Source: Hypsibius dujardini (lineage: Eukaryota; Tardigrada; Eutardigrada; Parachela; Hypsibiidae). From it: a stretch of DNA of 47,839 nucleotides. Under the pieces are notes generated by a model, which did not search any database, was not told the origin of the DNA, and was given only the letters and a program-made list of their open reading frames with translations. Shown piece by piece: positions 33,501-46,554 of this stretch (position 1 is the first letter of the stretch; every line of letters starts with the position of its first letter). Position numbers and translations under genes: made by a program. The stretch spans positions 1 through 47,839 of the forward strand of contig LRSR01006652.1 of the NCBI GenBank assembly GCA_001579985.1. The letters run 5' to 3'.

Positions 33501-36500
33501 AGGCATAGTAAACTCCATGTCCTTTTTTATATCGTCCAACAGATGCGGTTTCACTTCATCAAAAGGCAGGCTCTCCACTTCAGCTTGAGCCTCTTGGTCT
33601 GGGTTCTCCAGTGTACTAGTACAATCATCCCTAGGTGTAGACGATCTAGACGATAGGGGGCGCTGATCAACTTGTGCCACTTGAGGAAGGGTCATATTTT
33701 CAGCGTCCGTTTGGCCATTACTCCCCTCGCTAGGGGAGTCACTACCATTGTTGATGGGAATTTGAATGCTATAGTCAGAATGGTCCGGAAGTGGAGAAGC
33801 CTCGGACAGGAGATGATCGGTTGTCGGTGACGGCTGTCCGATGACCATTGCTGCATTCTCATCGTTCTCTACAAAAAGAGAGACAAAGTGAAAATCAAAA
33901 TCAGAAGCATTTGCTTTTTCAATGGAAAATGATAATGGAACGTGTGAGTGGCATCATGCCCAACCGGTGGGAGGGAAGGGAAGAAGTGTCAATTAGAGAT
34001 GAGAGGAGGGGAGACTCATGCATGGTCAGTAACGGAAACGTCCACACAACAAAAATGTCCGCCATAGTAGATTTAAAGCTCTCCTCTCTGTTTCTCACCG
34101 CGGCCAGTAGCGAAGCGAGCGGTAAGGGGAATTAATTCAGAGTTTGTAGTGCGCAACGGCACCATCGCATCGGAAAGCGAAAAAGCCCATGTGGTCTCTC
34201 ACTCACTCTGGAGTCTGTGCTGCTGTAATGTGGAATTTAATCAAGCGTGTTCCTGTCCAATTCTACCCGCTAATATCCTCACTTTCACCCTCGTCCCTGC
34301 TCTCCTCGCGATGACCAGTTGGTGCGATCAGTTTAATTACCTGTCTATCGGCGCTGCATCTGTAGGCATTAATAATTCCCACTCACAACTATTCCCGCAC
34401 CTCTCGATGCGAGGTGCTAAATGCCACCGGAAATTGACTATTCTTCTTTCTTCCCTATCACCAACCCGAGAGCCCGCTGGCTAGCTCACTCCTGCCTTTA
34501 CCATTACTCTATGCTACTCTACATCTAACCTACAAAACACATTGGCGGTATTAGCCCCGTTATTAACGGCAAACAACCGATTGCATTCCTAATCTTAATA
34601 ACTCAGCTATATACCTTCAGCCGATTGACGAAATAAATACTTTTAAAGTGGCCTATTTTTTCTTCAGGACCATAGACGCGTTTAGACCTTCTGGTACGGA
34701 GGGCAAGATTTTGCTAAAAATTCAAAGGGGGGAGCATTGGTATGATTTTGCTATTGTTACTCTAAAAAACGTCAGGGGGTACCATTAGGTCATTTTTTCG
34801 ATTTCGGACGGGGGGCGGGCAATTGCCCACTTGCCACCCCCTGGTACGCGCCACTGTTCAGGACGATCGGGTAGCGTGAAAAGTTGCCGATATTTGTTGG
34901 GGTGGGAAATGAAATGATGAAGGATCATGAGAAAGGATCGAGTTATCTCTTGTGCAGACTCCGACACCATCAATTAGGGGTGAGCTCTGAATGAGGGGCG
35001 ATCGAGGTGTCAAAGGTGGCCTCATGCCCGGTCACGTGAGGTAGGCGCTTAAATCTCATCCTTCTCCCTCCCTCACCTCACATCTCAATTGTCAAATTCT
35101 CTCTTAACTTTCCTATGATGTTTTAACGGCCTTAGAACAAACACCTTTCTCAGGACTTTTCGTGTTTTATTCCTCCAATCAACCGCCTCGGTGTAAACTC
35201 TCTTCCGTCAAACGGAAGCAGTTCAATAATAATAGTGTCGAAAGAGTCACGAAAAGTTACGGTAAACAACCGATACTACAGTATCTATTGGCCTGAGTCC
35301 GGCAAAACCTATAGAGATTATAGGAGGAAGTTTCACATTTGCCTAAAAATTCCAGTTTGCAAAGATTTTAAAATATGCCCCCCATTTCGGCAAGACCATA
35401 ATACATAATATTAACTTGGTCAACAGATATCGTACTAACTATAACTCTACGAACGATTTCGTTCTATAAGGAGGCTCATCATGAGCGAGCGTACAGAATA
35501 ATTACTCCAAATTTATTAATGAGTATCCAGTAGTGTCAAGGCCATGTCCTGGCACTCAATACAGACAAGAATACTCGTTACTATTTCGAATAACGAGTAA
35601 GCATTACTCATACATGTAATACAGACGCAACTCGTAATTACACATTTTTACTTTAAGTTCGATGAATTTTATTTGGTTATTTTCGTTGCAATAAGATACA
35701 AATACTTTGGAGTAAAGAATAGTCACAGTAGAATCGTGATGCGATTCAGTAGTCATATCTGGGCAATTGCGCCTCGCCGCTGACCTTTCTCCTGAAGTAC
35801 CTATACCTTCTTAGGTATTCATTGAGGTAAAGCATAGTTAGTCAGAGTTGTTGGGAAAGAAGTTGGTTTACAATGAAAATGTTATTTAGGAGTTGAACAA
35901 ATAAATGAGAAGAAATGATGTACCGGCAGGTTTGATTTACCTGTGGAGGTTTGCATGATCGGCCTGAGTCGTGGTGACTAAAAATGATGGCCTCTGTGAA
36001 GTGTGAGAGGCGACAGATAGGACATATCACCGACCGGCCCCCGACGATTATTGACGGTAGGTAAACGTAGCGTGATTGGCGGGTGAAAAGTACAAGGAGA
36101 GGTAGGCGGAGGTAGAGGGATCCTCGTCAACTCTAATCACCGAGGGGAGGTAGGCAAAAGGTGACAAGGAAGGAAGGATAGGACTGACCGATCGATACTT
36201 TCAAAATGGCGTCCTATAGATAGGAAGGAAGGAAGAAGGTGATTGCTTGGAAAGTTCAACTAATCCTGCACAGGAGAGCACGCGAGTGTCTAGAAATTTA
36301 AACTTTCTGCTCTTCTCTCTCCCTCATGAGGAGAAGCATGAGGCATGTTGGAAATTGAATCCTGTGCGGAGGTTGAAGTAAGTGTCTATTTTAGGCCGTG
36401 GCGGTAGAGGCTAGATGAGCAACTCTCCTGGCCTTTTAGTCTTTTACTTTGACTTTGCCTGGTCGACCGTCGATCGTCATCGTCATTGGCCCTTTCCTTT

Positions 36501-39500
36501 CCTCTCCTCTGACGGCGGCCCCGGTGTGTTCATGTTGTGGTGGTGTGGTGTTATGTTCGGCTCTCTCCTGGCCGCATCCTGTCTCTCTACAAGGACGGTT
36601 AAAACGTTTTAATCAATAGGAGGAAATTGGTGCAGACCAGACACAGAGAGATCTCTCCTGACGCATGCCTTTCAGGAGGCCCCGACGGACGTTGACGGAA
36701 CGGAACGACATCCTCTCTCGCTCTTTCTCCTTCCCTCCCTTGCTGTGCTCTACTTTCTCATCAACATTTCCGTACACCCTCCACTCCATGCCTGCGCATT
36801 CCTCTCTTCCTTGGCCTCTGGCAACATGCGCGACCAAATGCGAAGACACATTTGCGCCAGATGTATGTATGTATATGCAGTATACTATTGATTGACGGCC
36901 ACCACTGCACCAGCCAGATCCCATGAAGAGATAGATGTTGCGGCCGAACATAACAACGGAACGGAGATGAGACGCAATAAGCACACAAGCAAAGTGCTCG
37001 CACGAATGATCCATCAGACGCTTCGTTGACGACTGAGGTAATAGCTCGCAGAAAGCCTTTACCTCCCACTCCCTACTATATCATCTCAAGCCCCGTTTCA
37101 ATTCCATTCTCCTTCTTCGTCAAGAAGGTCAACTGCATGGTAGATAGGATACCATCATCTCTTTGGTACATGGGAGGTTTGGCAACTGTTAGGAACTGAC
37201 CGGTATACTCTACAAGTAGCAGTAGAGTAGAGTAGGCTTAAAGGTCAAGAACCTCGGTGCAACCTCATGGTAGCCTATATTGCCTTAAAATGAGATGGTA
37301 GGACCTTGGCCTAGGTACTGTAAAAAGGGTACAAGTACTATGACGTATCCCGTTTGGCACGGAGAATCTACATGACAGTTGGCCTGGTGGTTGAGTACCG
37401 TAATACTACATACAATACTACTAGATGATGTTAGTACTGTAGTACATGTCAGCAAAATCGAAGAGATGAGCTGGCGATTGTGGAACATGCAGACTCGCGG
37501 ATGAGCGAAAGAAAGAAAAGAGAGCAAGAGGAGCAGTTGTACCAGGAAGGGAGGATGGAGATCCCCTGCCGTTTGGAGGGATGCAAATACACATTTACAG
37601 CGAGTGCAGTAGGCATCTCCTTGATTGTATTGACGCTCCACACAATCACGTCTCCAGCAGAAGAAGCATAAGAAGAGAGATGCGTAATGAAGCACAGGCA
37701 TGATTTACTTAAAAGTAGACAATTCTCTTATGACCATCCATCTTCGAGCCTCCCTCTCTCCTTCCCTCCCTGGATGCGCATGCTTCTCATCACCGACCGT
37801 GCATTTTCTTTCCTTGGACTTGCACGAAGAATGCGCGACCCACTTAATAGTATCTGTTCGGTTCAAATAAAATGATATAAACAAGACATTTTTTAGGAAC
37901 CATTGCTCTATAATACATAACCTATTGACATTTACCGTTCAACTAACAGTAACATGTGAGCTCAACCCAATTACCGGTACAGAGTAGTCTTTCTTGTAGG
38001 AAAATATTGCTTTTGGCTGGACAAATTACTTTTCCCGTTTTAATCCAATTACCTCTACCAATCAATATTATCCTCTTGTTCATGATAATCATTTCGGCAT
38101 CCAGCAAAAATTGGACGGTGTCGAACCAACAAACCCACGAGAACAGTTATGCCTTGAATGGAGCAAAGGTTTTTCAAGTCAGTTGCAGAAGGCACAAATT
38201 AAAGTACGACGAGAGTTGTCGCTAATAACACTTGTACATGCACATGCTTCCACCTCAGACCGCGCAAAATAGAAGGGAAATGCGGAATAGGAGTAAGCTC
38301 GGACGCACGCGTCTGTGTTTGACTTGTCCTTTACTGAGCCCTTCTGCAAACAGAATCTGGCCCCTCATCCAATGGCTTCCATTTGAACTTGCACATCTCA
38401 GACCCATTCATTTCAGTCTCTACTGACAATGGACAATAAACAATGTCTACAATTTTCAGTTTAACAAAACGAACATGAAGCAAAAGTTATGCGACATTAA
38501 ATATGTTAGGTACCTGGGATCCGAAGGTCACATTTGTAACTTTAGCTTTAATCATTATTAATAACATATAAAAATATACTGGTCAAGAATGGCGTTCTTT
38601 GCTATTTACAACCTTTTCATGTTCCAGTGTCCTTATTCTAACTCATGATTAGTAACGCAATCTACTGTACGCTTAAAAGAAGCTGACAATTCCAAGAGCC
38701 ACACCACGTCGAGAGTATAGACATGATTTGTGTGTTGTCGGGGTCAGAGACTACTACAGAAGCAGACAGCGGCTCTTTCCTCTTTCCGCTCTCCTCTTTC
38801 CTCGGTCGCGTATAGGGGAAAAGAAAAAGAAAGCAAAGCACTTTCACAGATGGGACGACATATCATATCATTCATTTCCTTTTTCTTTATTGCTCTCATC
38901 TAGTATGACTTGCCTTTCTGCAGTGAACGGAGAGCCTTCTCTCCCATTCGCGAATGGATGGCATTTTTCACTCTATTCGCTTCCCTGATTCCCATAAAAA
39001 GATGCTTTCATCCCGCGTTCCCATCCCGGACATTCTCTCAGACAAAAGGAATCCCAGTTATGATACGTCCATTATATTGTGTCTTCATCCCCCCTCCCTC
39101 CCATCACAAAAGGCACGCGACTGGCCTGCGTGCAAAATATTAAACACTAGAGTAAAAAGGTTCATTTTGACCGGTAGAGTAATCTAAACGTGTTATGTTG
39201 GAGAAGGAAAAGAAGCCTATCGGACATCGCTAGAAGGACACTTTTACTGCCGGCACATTATCCCTTCCATGTGAATAGGTAGTTGACGGAGTTATTACGT
39301 CCGCTCTGTTAGGTGACAATTATGAGTAGACATTGTCTTGATTGGCAATTGTACTAAACAAAGGCTACTTGAGCCTTCAGATCGGCAAGTACGACCAACT
39401 TGACCGCTCACGGCTCACCTCGCTCGCAACTTTCTCTGGCCGCAGGTCACCTCTGGTTACGTCATAACGAAGGATGTTCAATTCGATTGTTTGTGGTGTG

Positions 39501-39690
39501 TATAAAAGAATTTAGCTATTGTACTTGAGCAATCACGAGCCATACTCATTAAAGAGGAAAGTCCATCAACGTATGAACTTGAGAGTTGGGGCTGCACGCT
39601 TGTACGAAAGACATTTAGACACGAAAAGTTAGTGTTGTTTGGTAACGCAAATTATTCATTCTTACCGTCATTTTCCACTGTTTTTGACAT
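30508..39690 (-). CDS. zfh1 (ZEB): ZEB/zfh-1 zinc-finger homeodomain repressor
   Basis: Nuclear transcription factor of the ZEB family, which represses E-box genes through CtBP and directs mesoderm, muscle and neural fates. Minus-strand exons: 39690-39666 (proposed), 33868-33474, 33416-33385, 33319-33231, 33149-33089, 33011-32000, 31918-31883, 31819-30991, 30922-30839, 30762-30698, 30609-30508. The sum is 2,730 nt, 909 residues. Two N-terminal C2H2 fingers come first: [19 protein letters not shown] (about 155) and [19 protein letters not shown] (about 185). A homeodomain follows (about 500-550; [17 protein letters not shown], then [12 protein letters not shown]), then the CtBP motif PLDLS (about 615). 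A Ser/Gly- and His-rich linker leads to three C-terminal fingers ([57 protein letters not shown]). Finger-homeodomain-finger order is diagnostic. Vertebrate ZEBs have more N-terminal fingers. The exon-1 assignment rests on phase and donor only. Confidence 0.93.
33869..39665 (-). other. Gene-poor stretch, proposed 5.8-kb first intron of ZEB
   Basis: No conserved exon was found on either strand in this interval; the open frames are short, overlapping and unlike known families. It contains a repeat remnant at about 34670-34870, a GGAAGGAAGG-rich patch near 36165-36240, and many TACTGTA/AGTAC words (for example 37420-37450). Large non-coding introns near developmental regulators often hold enhancers; that is inference here. 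Confidence 0.45.
34670..34870. repeat. Probable old repeat remnant
   Basis: Runs of G separated by GGGCGGGCAATTGCCCACTT and CCACCCCCTGGTACGCGCC resemble G-rich, non-coding repeat copies I have seen in other marine invertebrate genomes. Only one copy is present in this window, so repetition cannot be demonstrated here. Confidence 0.25.
39666..39690 (-). CDS. Proposed first coding exon of ZEB
   Basis: On the minus strand, ATG TCA AAA ACA GTG GAA AAT GAC G is followed by GTAAGAAT, a strong donor. Its phase (one leftover base) fits the acceptor TTTTTGTAG at 33869, giving [19 protein letters not shown]. Adding these 25 nt makes the whole coding sum divisible by three. The frame stays open upstream to about 39990, so a longer N-terminus is possible. 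Without it, translation could start at the Met at 33848. Confidence 0.5.
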
Positions 39691-42600
39691 CTTAAGGGAA
39701 AATTGTCTTGTTGGGGCGTTTTCAGCGTCCCTGAAGGTGGCTCTGGGTTCCAATGGAATCAGAGTCCTCATGAGGGCGTAGCCTACTCTTAAGGGAAGTC
39801 CTCTGTTTAGCTTGAGCAATGCAGGAATCTTCCTCCACTCGCTTGACCAATTTAATCCACCTTCGATCTTAGAATCTGGGAAGAATAAGAAATTCATTAA
39901 AGGGACATCCCGGAGTGTTATGTAGACTTCAACGTGGTGTGGCATGTATCGTAAGTGTTTAGAAAATTGAAAATGACTAAGATGATCCATATATGACGCT
40001 GTCTGGCTTTACCGCATTCTCAAAAGGTTCGGAGACTCGTCCGCACCGGCCTACCTGCGGAAACTCATCCCTTTCCGAGATTGTAGGCGGACGCTGCGAA
40101 GGAACCGGACAGCTTCTATTGTAAGAACAAGACTGCCGCTGGTGACACCAAGTCTTCTTTGAGATTATGAACATATTCATTCGCGAAAAGATCTGACGGA
40201 TGACTTGTGGATATGTTCTAGGCTAGAAGATCTCTTTAAACTTCCTTCTCAAACTTTTTCTAACAATGTACCGGGACTACAATCTACTACTTTCCAGCCA
40301 ACCTGGCTATCCAATAAATCAAATCAAATATGTATTACTATTTCATCGTTTGAAGGGTACAATAAATAATAGTTTGAATAAACGTATGATTCACATTCTT
40401 AACATAATATCGATTCTGATGCTAGAAATTAAAAGGCAAGGCGGTTAAAGATAATAAAGGTTATATGCGCGGCCGCTTCTCTCAAATTTTACTTTGTTGC
40501 GCATTTGGCAGGAACAGAGAAAAACTACAGTAGTCTCAGTGAAAAGAGCCTATTCATTCACACACACATGTACTAGAACTAGTCTAGACCTCTTGGCTTG
40601 GCCGTCTGGGATCTTTAGTCCCCGCCTTCTCTTGTAACTAATTTGCTTCATCAATTTCCGCATTTTGAGGTATTATATTTCTAAAAAAAGCCATTTATCT
40701 AAAATGAAGCGAGGAAGTTAGCGGCGACTTACTGTTTTACTTTCGGTTTCCACACGCAGAGGAAGGTAAAGAGCAAGGAGATTGCACTTGGTTGGGAACT
40801 GCCGGTCAGTCAAATGGCCGCTCTCTATATTGATTCATTATCCAGCCACATTGGAAATAGAAGGACGCTTTTATCGCGAACTGAGAAAGCAGTGAAGCTG
40901 AGATGGTAGACGGAAAGATGGAATATATGGATGGAAGAAAGGAAAGTGAAGTTGCAGCCAGAAATAAAGCAACTACTGTAGCACTACTACAGTAGTACTT
41001 GTACCTGTGGTTTCGTATCGTTGCTTTGACTCACGTAATCAGAATGTGGAATGTGTTAAAGACGCGTGACCGATCATGCTAACCTAACTTAGGTATGCTA
41101 CAAGAAGGAAAGAAAGAACTCTCCAGTCCACGAGAGGCCAGCCAGAAAAAATGTCCTTATCGGTGGTTGTGTGTAATGTGAATGTATGTCATTAGTTAGT
41201 AGGAAGGAGATGCACACAGCATGCCCAGAGCCAAATAAAAGCAAAGTCCGCGGCAGTTTAATCTAGATCATCATCAGACAAAAGCCCACCTCACCCTCAC
41301 TCACCGTCACCGTCACCGGTGGTCGGTAGGAAAGGAAGGAAGCAAGGAAGGATCGGTGTGGCCGGTAAAACCGATAACGGTAGCTTCAAGGCAAAAGCAA
41401 GGCAAGGACTGCGTACTGTCTCCGTCGTTGTGATAGGCGCATTTCCTCTGTACAACGAGGGAGGCGTCGTTTATTCTATTTTTATTCTACCTTATCGGCC
41501 AATTGTGCCGTCCAGAGGGAGTTTACGTTTCCGACAGACAGACGGACAGACAGACAGAGAAGCAAACGGACTGGAAACTGTGATTCCACCTTTCACATCC
41601 TATCATCTTTCAACAAACAGTCATCGATCCTTATCATCCATCTCGTCTGCCTCTGGGTTTACAACAATTAGTCTGGAGGACCTCACGACACACCGGTTTC
41701 ATCTCCGCCAAAATATTCACGCGACAACAAGAGAATTAAGCTGGGTAGGAGGAGCTAGTGCATGTACATGTACTGTAAAGTTCCGACCACAGGATGCTGA
41801 TTTTTAGACCCACCAGTAAATTTGTAGCAGGGCAAAATTAACTAGTTCAAATTAATACTACAATCAAGCACTCGGTTCCGGCATGATCATCGAGCTCTCA
41901 CTCATCTTCGTCTTAGCTGAATCAACGCTCACTTGCGATGACGTAGTAGCACATGTTCGGAACTCTACAGTATAGAATGAATAAATTTAAAACTTCTATT
42001 TAGATGCAAGTTATAGCAATGAATAGGAAATACAAATGTTTTAGATGGCCGATTCGAATTTAAAAAAAAATCTGTTTGTTTTAATGCCCCTGTTAGTATC
42101 GAAACATGAAAAGTTCATTTGAGATGCGACCTGGAGCATACTTTTCTCTCCCAGTTTAATGAAGCATCCCTAATGACGATTTACTTCCTGGCTGCCTGTT
42201 CAAACAGTCCTCGAGTTCTGAAGGAGTGCGTGGTCTATTATTGTTCTAGCGCCACTTCAAAGGAGCAGACTAGAGTAAACAATTGGATTGCCCTCATAAA
42301 TGCTGTCTGCCAGTGGCAAACACTAATAATTGTTAATGTCAGACGTCCAGTTTTGCCGGTTCGTAAAAGGGCCAGTCTTCTTTTTCCTCTACTGGTCTCT
42401 GGAACCAGTCAAGTGTTGTGCTATCGCCTTCTTCTATCTGCCTTTATTTTGCCTATCTGTCTGTGTGTCTGTGTGTCTGCCTGGCTGCCTGTATGGCTAT
42501 CTGTCTATCAGTCTGTTCATCTCTTCGTCGCTCCATCGGTTTGCTTGAAACTGATTTGCTGGTTTCATGAACAAGTTCTAGCAGCGATTGATCAGGCTGT

Positions 42601-45600
42601 GCGTGAAGAGAAAGAAAACAACGAGCAGAGATTATGATACCTTTATGAAACGATAACGCAGGTCCTTTGTGCGGGCTGTTTTGAAAGGAAGCGGAAATCT
42701 GTCTGACCCTTGGTCGCCGCCACCGGGAGCACAACTGATGCATGGCCAAATGGCATCACCACCACCACAACTGTTGGTTGTGCGCTAACTTTGGCGTTGT
42801 CTGTCTGTCTGTCAGGCCATTTAAAAGAGATTTGATCCGATGGAGGATGACTGACCACTCGCATCTGGCACACTTTCCATTCTTCTCCTCCTATTCAACT
42901 TTCATTTCATCAAGCCGATTAAAAACGGGAAGCGCAATTGGGAAGGGCCACCGTCAGAGCAATTCAGATATTCATTCATATTCATTCCGCTTGCAGGTCT
43001 TTATTTAGTTGTGTGTGTGTGCGCTGTGCCGTATGTGACTGGATGGGATTATAGATGATCCAATCCCGAGTGGAATACTTTACAGATATATACGGTAAGA
43101 GAGAGAGAGACATAGAGAGACTGACCAACTCCAACTGAAAATGACAGGTGACAAGTCCAGCGCCCAAATCCATTCTGCTCACTTGACTTAAACTCCTTTC
43201 ACCGCGCTTCCTCTTAGCTAGGCGAAAGAGCCTATACCTCAACTATACTTTTTTATTGAGTTTACAAAATGTAACATAGCTGGTAGATGAAAACTAGCGA
43301 TTAGCCCCCGAGCCATTTAAATAGGATCCACCATAGAAAAAAAACACGAAAAAAACTGCCAGTGAAAAAGAAGTAAAGTGTCTCTTAATTTGAATTCGTA
43401 GTTCGTGCAGCATGCGGCTAATTGTTTAAAAAGAAAACAAGCCGGCATTGGAGGGATGTTGACTTTGAGCGTGGTTGAGAGGGGAGCATGTGTGTTATTT
43501 AAAGTCCAACACCTGTCTATCACGTATAATAAATGCATATGATCCAAAAAGGGAGCAGACGGTACCAAATCTGCCATTTGACTCTCAACCTCAATTATCG
43601 GACTAAATTTGCATTTGTCGTCTGGACGGTCAGGATTGAGGAAGGTTGATGCGTAGGCGAACGCAGGCAAAAGTGGAATTGTACTAGTACGCTTTTTAAT
43701 TACACATCTCTCTTCTCTCGATCTGGACGAATGAATGAATCATTCCAGTGTCCAACTGAGTTGTGTGTTCATCCCGTCCGGTCCCGTCTGTCTCGGGCGC
43801 GGGATGAAAAATCTGTCTCGGTAAAGCCAGATGACAGCATAAATTGTAGATTGCAAAATTGCGACAGGTTGTACCAATTAAATAACATGCCATTCGATCT
43901 TGTCAACCTGTTCCTCCTTTCAAATTGGCACGAACTCTGCGACAACACAGTTCTACAGTAGTTGAAGGCTTTCCGCAAATCGGTGTGGTTGAACCAAAAA
44001 ATGGTATATTAAAAGGAGCACAACGTACGGTATGCAAGTGCTATACTGTAGGTATGTACGACAGTTTGTTCCCAAGGTTAACGAATGCCTCTTTATCTTT
44101 CTTTTACTAATTTTGCTCCATTATCTCACAGGGAACACCGTGAACTAGCAGATACAGACAGAGTATTAATAGTATAGTCTCGGATAGCTTAGGTCCCATC
44201 CATCCTGGAATCAGAAATTACTGATATTTTTAAAAAAGTTCCAGCCATACAGTATCCACAATACTTCAACAAACTTTCTTTACGGTTCATAAAAGATCTT
44301 GTGTTTTGTTTGGTGAATTTGAGTATTGCTGCTTAGAAAGCATCTTGCGGAAACCCTTATTTGTTGCTTGACATATTGCATTGCATTGCGATGAATTTAA
44401 GGAACGGGTCTGAGTGCTCGTCTACTGCATTGCACTGCATCTTTTGTAGGGTAGCATAACCGGCTAATTCTTGGCTCTCGAGCTCCAGGTCTCGGGTCGC
44501 CGCTTGGTTACTACTGTCCTGCTTGATTACCAGATATATTTATCTACTACTCCTATAAATACATCTGCATCTGCGTTGTCCCTTTTATTGCAGTTGTTGA
44601 GAGTGTGGAAAGGCATTTTTTTAACAAATTTAATATGCCCGGCGGACGCTTAATTTTACCTGAAAATTCCCTTTGATCCTAATCGTACTCATGTTTGAGA
44701 ATTAATTGTACCGGTAAATATACTTTGTATGCATTGCAGACTACAGCTAGTACTAGTACTGTGATACTGTAGTGGACGATGGACGCGTCTCTCCGTTACT
44801 GTATCGATTGGAGCGCCATCTGCAGTGCAACAAGACGGGCTTTGTGAGATCTACCCTCTCGATTAATTAAGTCATTAAAAGAAAGCGGATCCGTTACGCA
44901 ACCAGTGTCGTACTATATGGAGGTAAAATACTAATGACCATCACACAGAAAAGCTCAAGGACAGCGGAAACGGAGTCTATCTACACTCACTCGTGCACAT
45001 TACTAGTACTGGTATAACACATATCAGCAAGTGAGGCCGCTAGGGAATAATAAATAGCCGGCCCAAAACAATTGATAACCTTTTCCATTCCTGTGAATCT
45101 GATTCTCCTCAAAACGTGAAAGTGGTGTGTGGACAGTGGAAGATTTTACAGCACTACGCGTAAAATAAAATCAGACAGGAAGCGGCGATAAGGGAACATT
45201 CAACAATGACGTCAGCACCATGTAGGGTGGGGAGGGGGTTGTACTTGATGACGAGCTCTGACGCTAAGAGGGTGGGGATCCAGCCGTGGCTGACGTCAGC
45301 ATATATCGTTTCAATTTTTCGCCAATTCCCAGCCTCTGATGGAGTTTTTATCCTTTTTGAGATTTTTGTGATATTCTTCATCAATTCAACGGAAAAAATT
45401 TCGACGGAAACGATGGCGCTTAAACAGGTAGGATAGAAGTGGAATGTTGAGTTTGTGGCAAAGTTGTCGAACGCAATTTGCCAATAATTATTTTCCATAG
45501 AAAAAAGGAATTTTCTCTTTACGATGAGTTTATCAAATAGTATCGAGACTCGCCCGGAATTGGTCAAGAAAGTCCAGCATGAAAACACTCAAGCTGAGTG

Positions 45601-46554
45601 GAACACCTTGAGCTGATAAGTTTTAGCAGATGTAAGGGGGTCGGCTCGAGCTGACGTCAGTGCTTGAAGAAAAAGGGGGGTCTAGGAATTTCTGACGAGC
45701 TCTGACGGAAGGGGGAGTAAGGTCGCCTAATATCAGGCGCTGACATCATTCTTTAACGCTCCCTAACGACTGTCAGGCCCCGCCCACTCTTGCGTACCGA
45801 CGTACATGAGTACGTGTACGACGGAAAGCCGTATGCTGTACAACTTCACAAGTCACGTGCTTTCTCTTTGTTGTTTATGTTGACATTTCTTTTTTCTTAC
45901 ACCGTCCACTAAATTGAAATATTATTGTATACTGCATAAGATGGTGGAATGTTTAACTGAGATGGTCATCTCGAGTTTTGGAATAGCATCTTGAGATTTG
46001 TGTAGCTAGTCTGCTGTAGAAGAAAGAAGGTGAGTTTTGGGTGAGTTATTATTGATCCGTCTGTCTGCTGCATCTGCACTGTGCATGTGCATTCACAAAC
46101 TGCTCTAACAATTGCGTCTTTGGATAGCCATAGTACTGTAGGCTTGATGCTCGCCTGGATCTCGTAGAGAATTAGAAGATTGGAAAGTGGGCATTGAATA
46201 TTATTAAAGTTACAGGGAGACGTGAAAAGGAGTGGGAGCGGGACTTATCACTCTGCTTGGGCAAGTCATCTTCCTTCTGACACTTAGGAGCAGAGGTGGG
46301 AACCTCCGATCATACTCTTCGCTTCTTCCCGTCTCACATTATCCATCATTCCGCATATGTCGATGCCGTAAATGGTTAGTTTCGTATGATTTTACCTTGA
46401 CGTCCTTCGTTTCCCTTTCCCTTTTTGGAGACGGCGCCAATCAACCAATCAATCAATCAGCATCTGTAGGAAATTTACTTATCGGTGATACAAGCCTGTT
46501 TATTTTTAGGGTAATGCCAGTGTCACTTCCGCGGCTCATGAAAAGGTGGAAATA
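39691..46554. other. Gene desert between ZEB and STUB1
   Basis: Nearly 7 kb without a recognisable exon. It contains a palindrome ACTACTGTAG..CTACAGTAGT at about 40973-40998, a CTGTCTG/CTGCCTG-rich low-complexity tract (42455-42520), GT and GA microsatellites (about 43009-43020 and 43099-43112), an (AATC)n tract near 46438-46458, and CRE-like modules at 45.2-45.7 kb. The open frames at 41319-41807 and 42119-42637 are low in complexity and not supported as genes. ZEB and STUB1 promoters presumably occupy the two ends. Confidence 0.45.
45207..45707. promoter_or_regulatory. Repeated TGACGTCAG / ACGAGCTCTGACG modules
   Basis: Two diverged direct copies share the same layout. TGACGTCAG at 45207 is followed 44 bp later by ACGAGCTCTGACG (45251-45263); TGACGTCAG at 45652 is followed 43 bp later by ACGAGCTCTGACG (45695-45707). 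The bases between are G-rich in both. A third TGACGTCAGC lies at 45291-45300. TGACGTCA is the palindromic CREB/ATF site. The position 0.85-1.35 kb upstream of the STUB1 ATG would suit a promoter, but a dispersed repeat containing the motif by chance is equally possible. Confidence 0.4.

Noticed and set aside
35560-35605. ACTCGTTAC..GTAACGAGT-like hairpin as a terminator
   Set aside because: Arms are only about 8-9 bp and imperfect, and bacterial-type terminators are not expected in a nuclear animal sequence.
37285-37701. 138-codon minus-strand open frame
   Set aside because: Cys/Leu/Ser-rich with no pattern, overlaps opposite-strand frames, and lies in the proposed ZEB intron.
39652-39990. 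112-codon minus-strand open frame as a full gene
   Set aside because: Only its last few codons fit a splice-linked role (proposed ZEB exon 1); the upstream part has no recognisable homology, so it is not claimed as a separate gene.
41319-41807. 162-codon plus-strand open frame
   Set aside because: Composition follows low-complexity DNA (GACAGACAGACGG, GGAAGGAAGC) and no conserved motif is present; likely chance.
42119-42637. 172-codon plus-strand open frame with Cys/Val/Leu-rich stretch
   Set aside because: The apparent hydrophobic segment is the translation of a CTGTCTG/CTGCCTG repeat tract, not a membrane protein.
43099-43120. GA/GT microsatellites as possible CRISPR-like or satellite arrays
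   Set aside because: Ordinary short simple repeats with no spacer structure.
45154-45588. 144-codon minus-strand open frame
   Set aside because: It overlaps the TGACGTCAG module region and another open frame on the opposite strand; no family resemblance.
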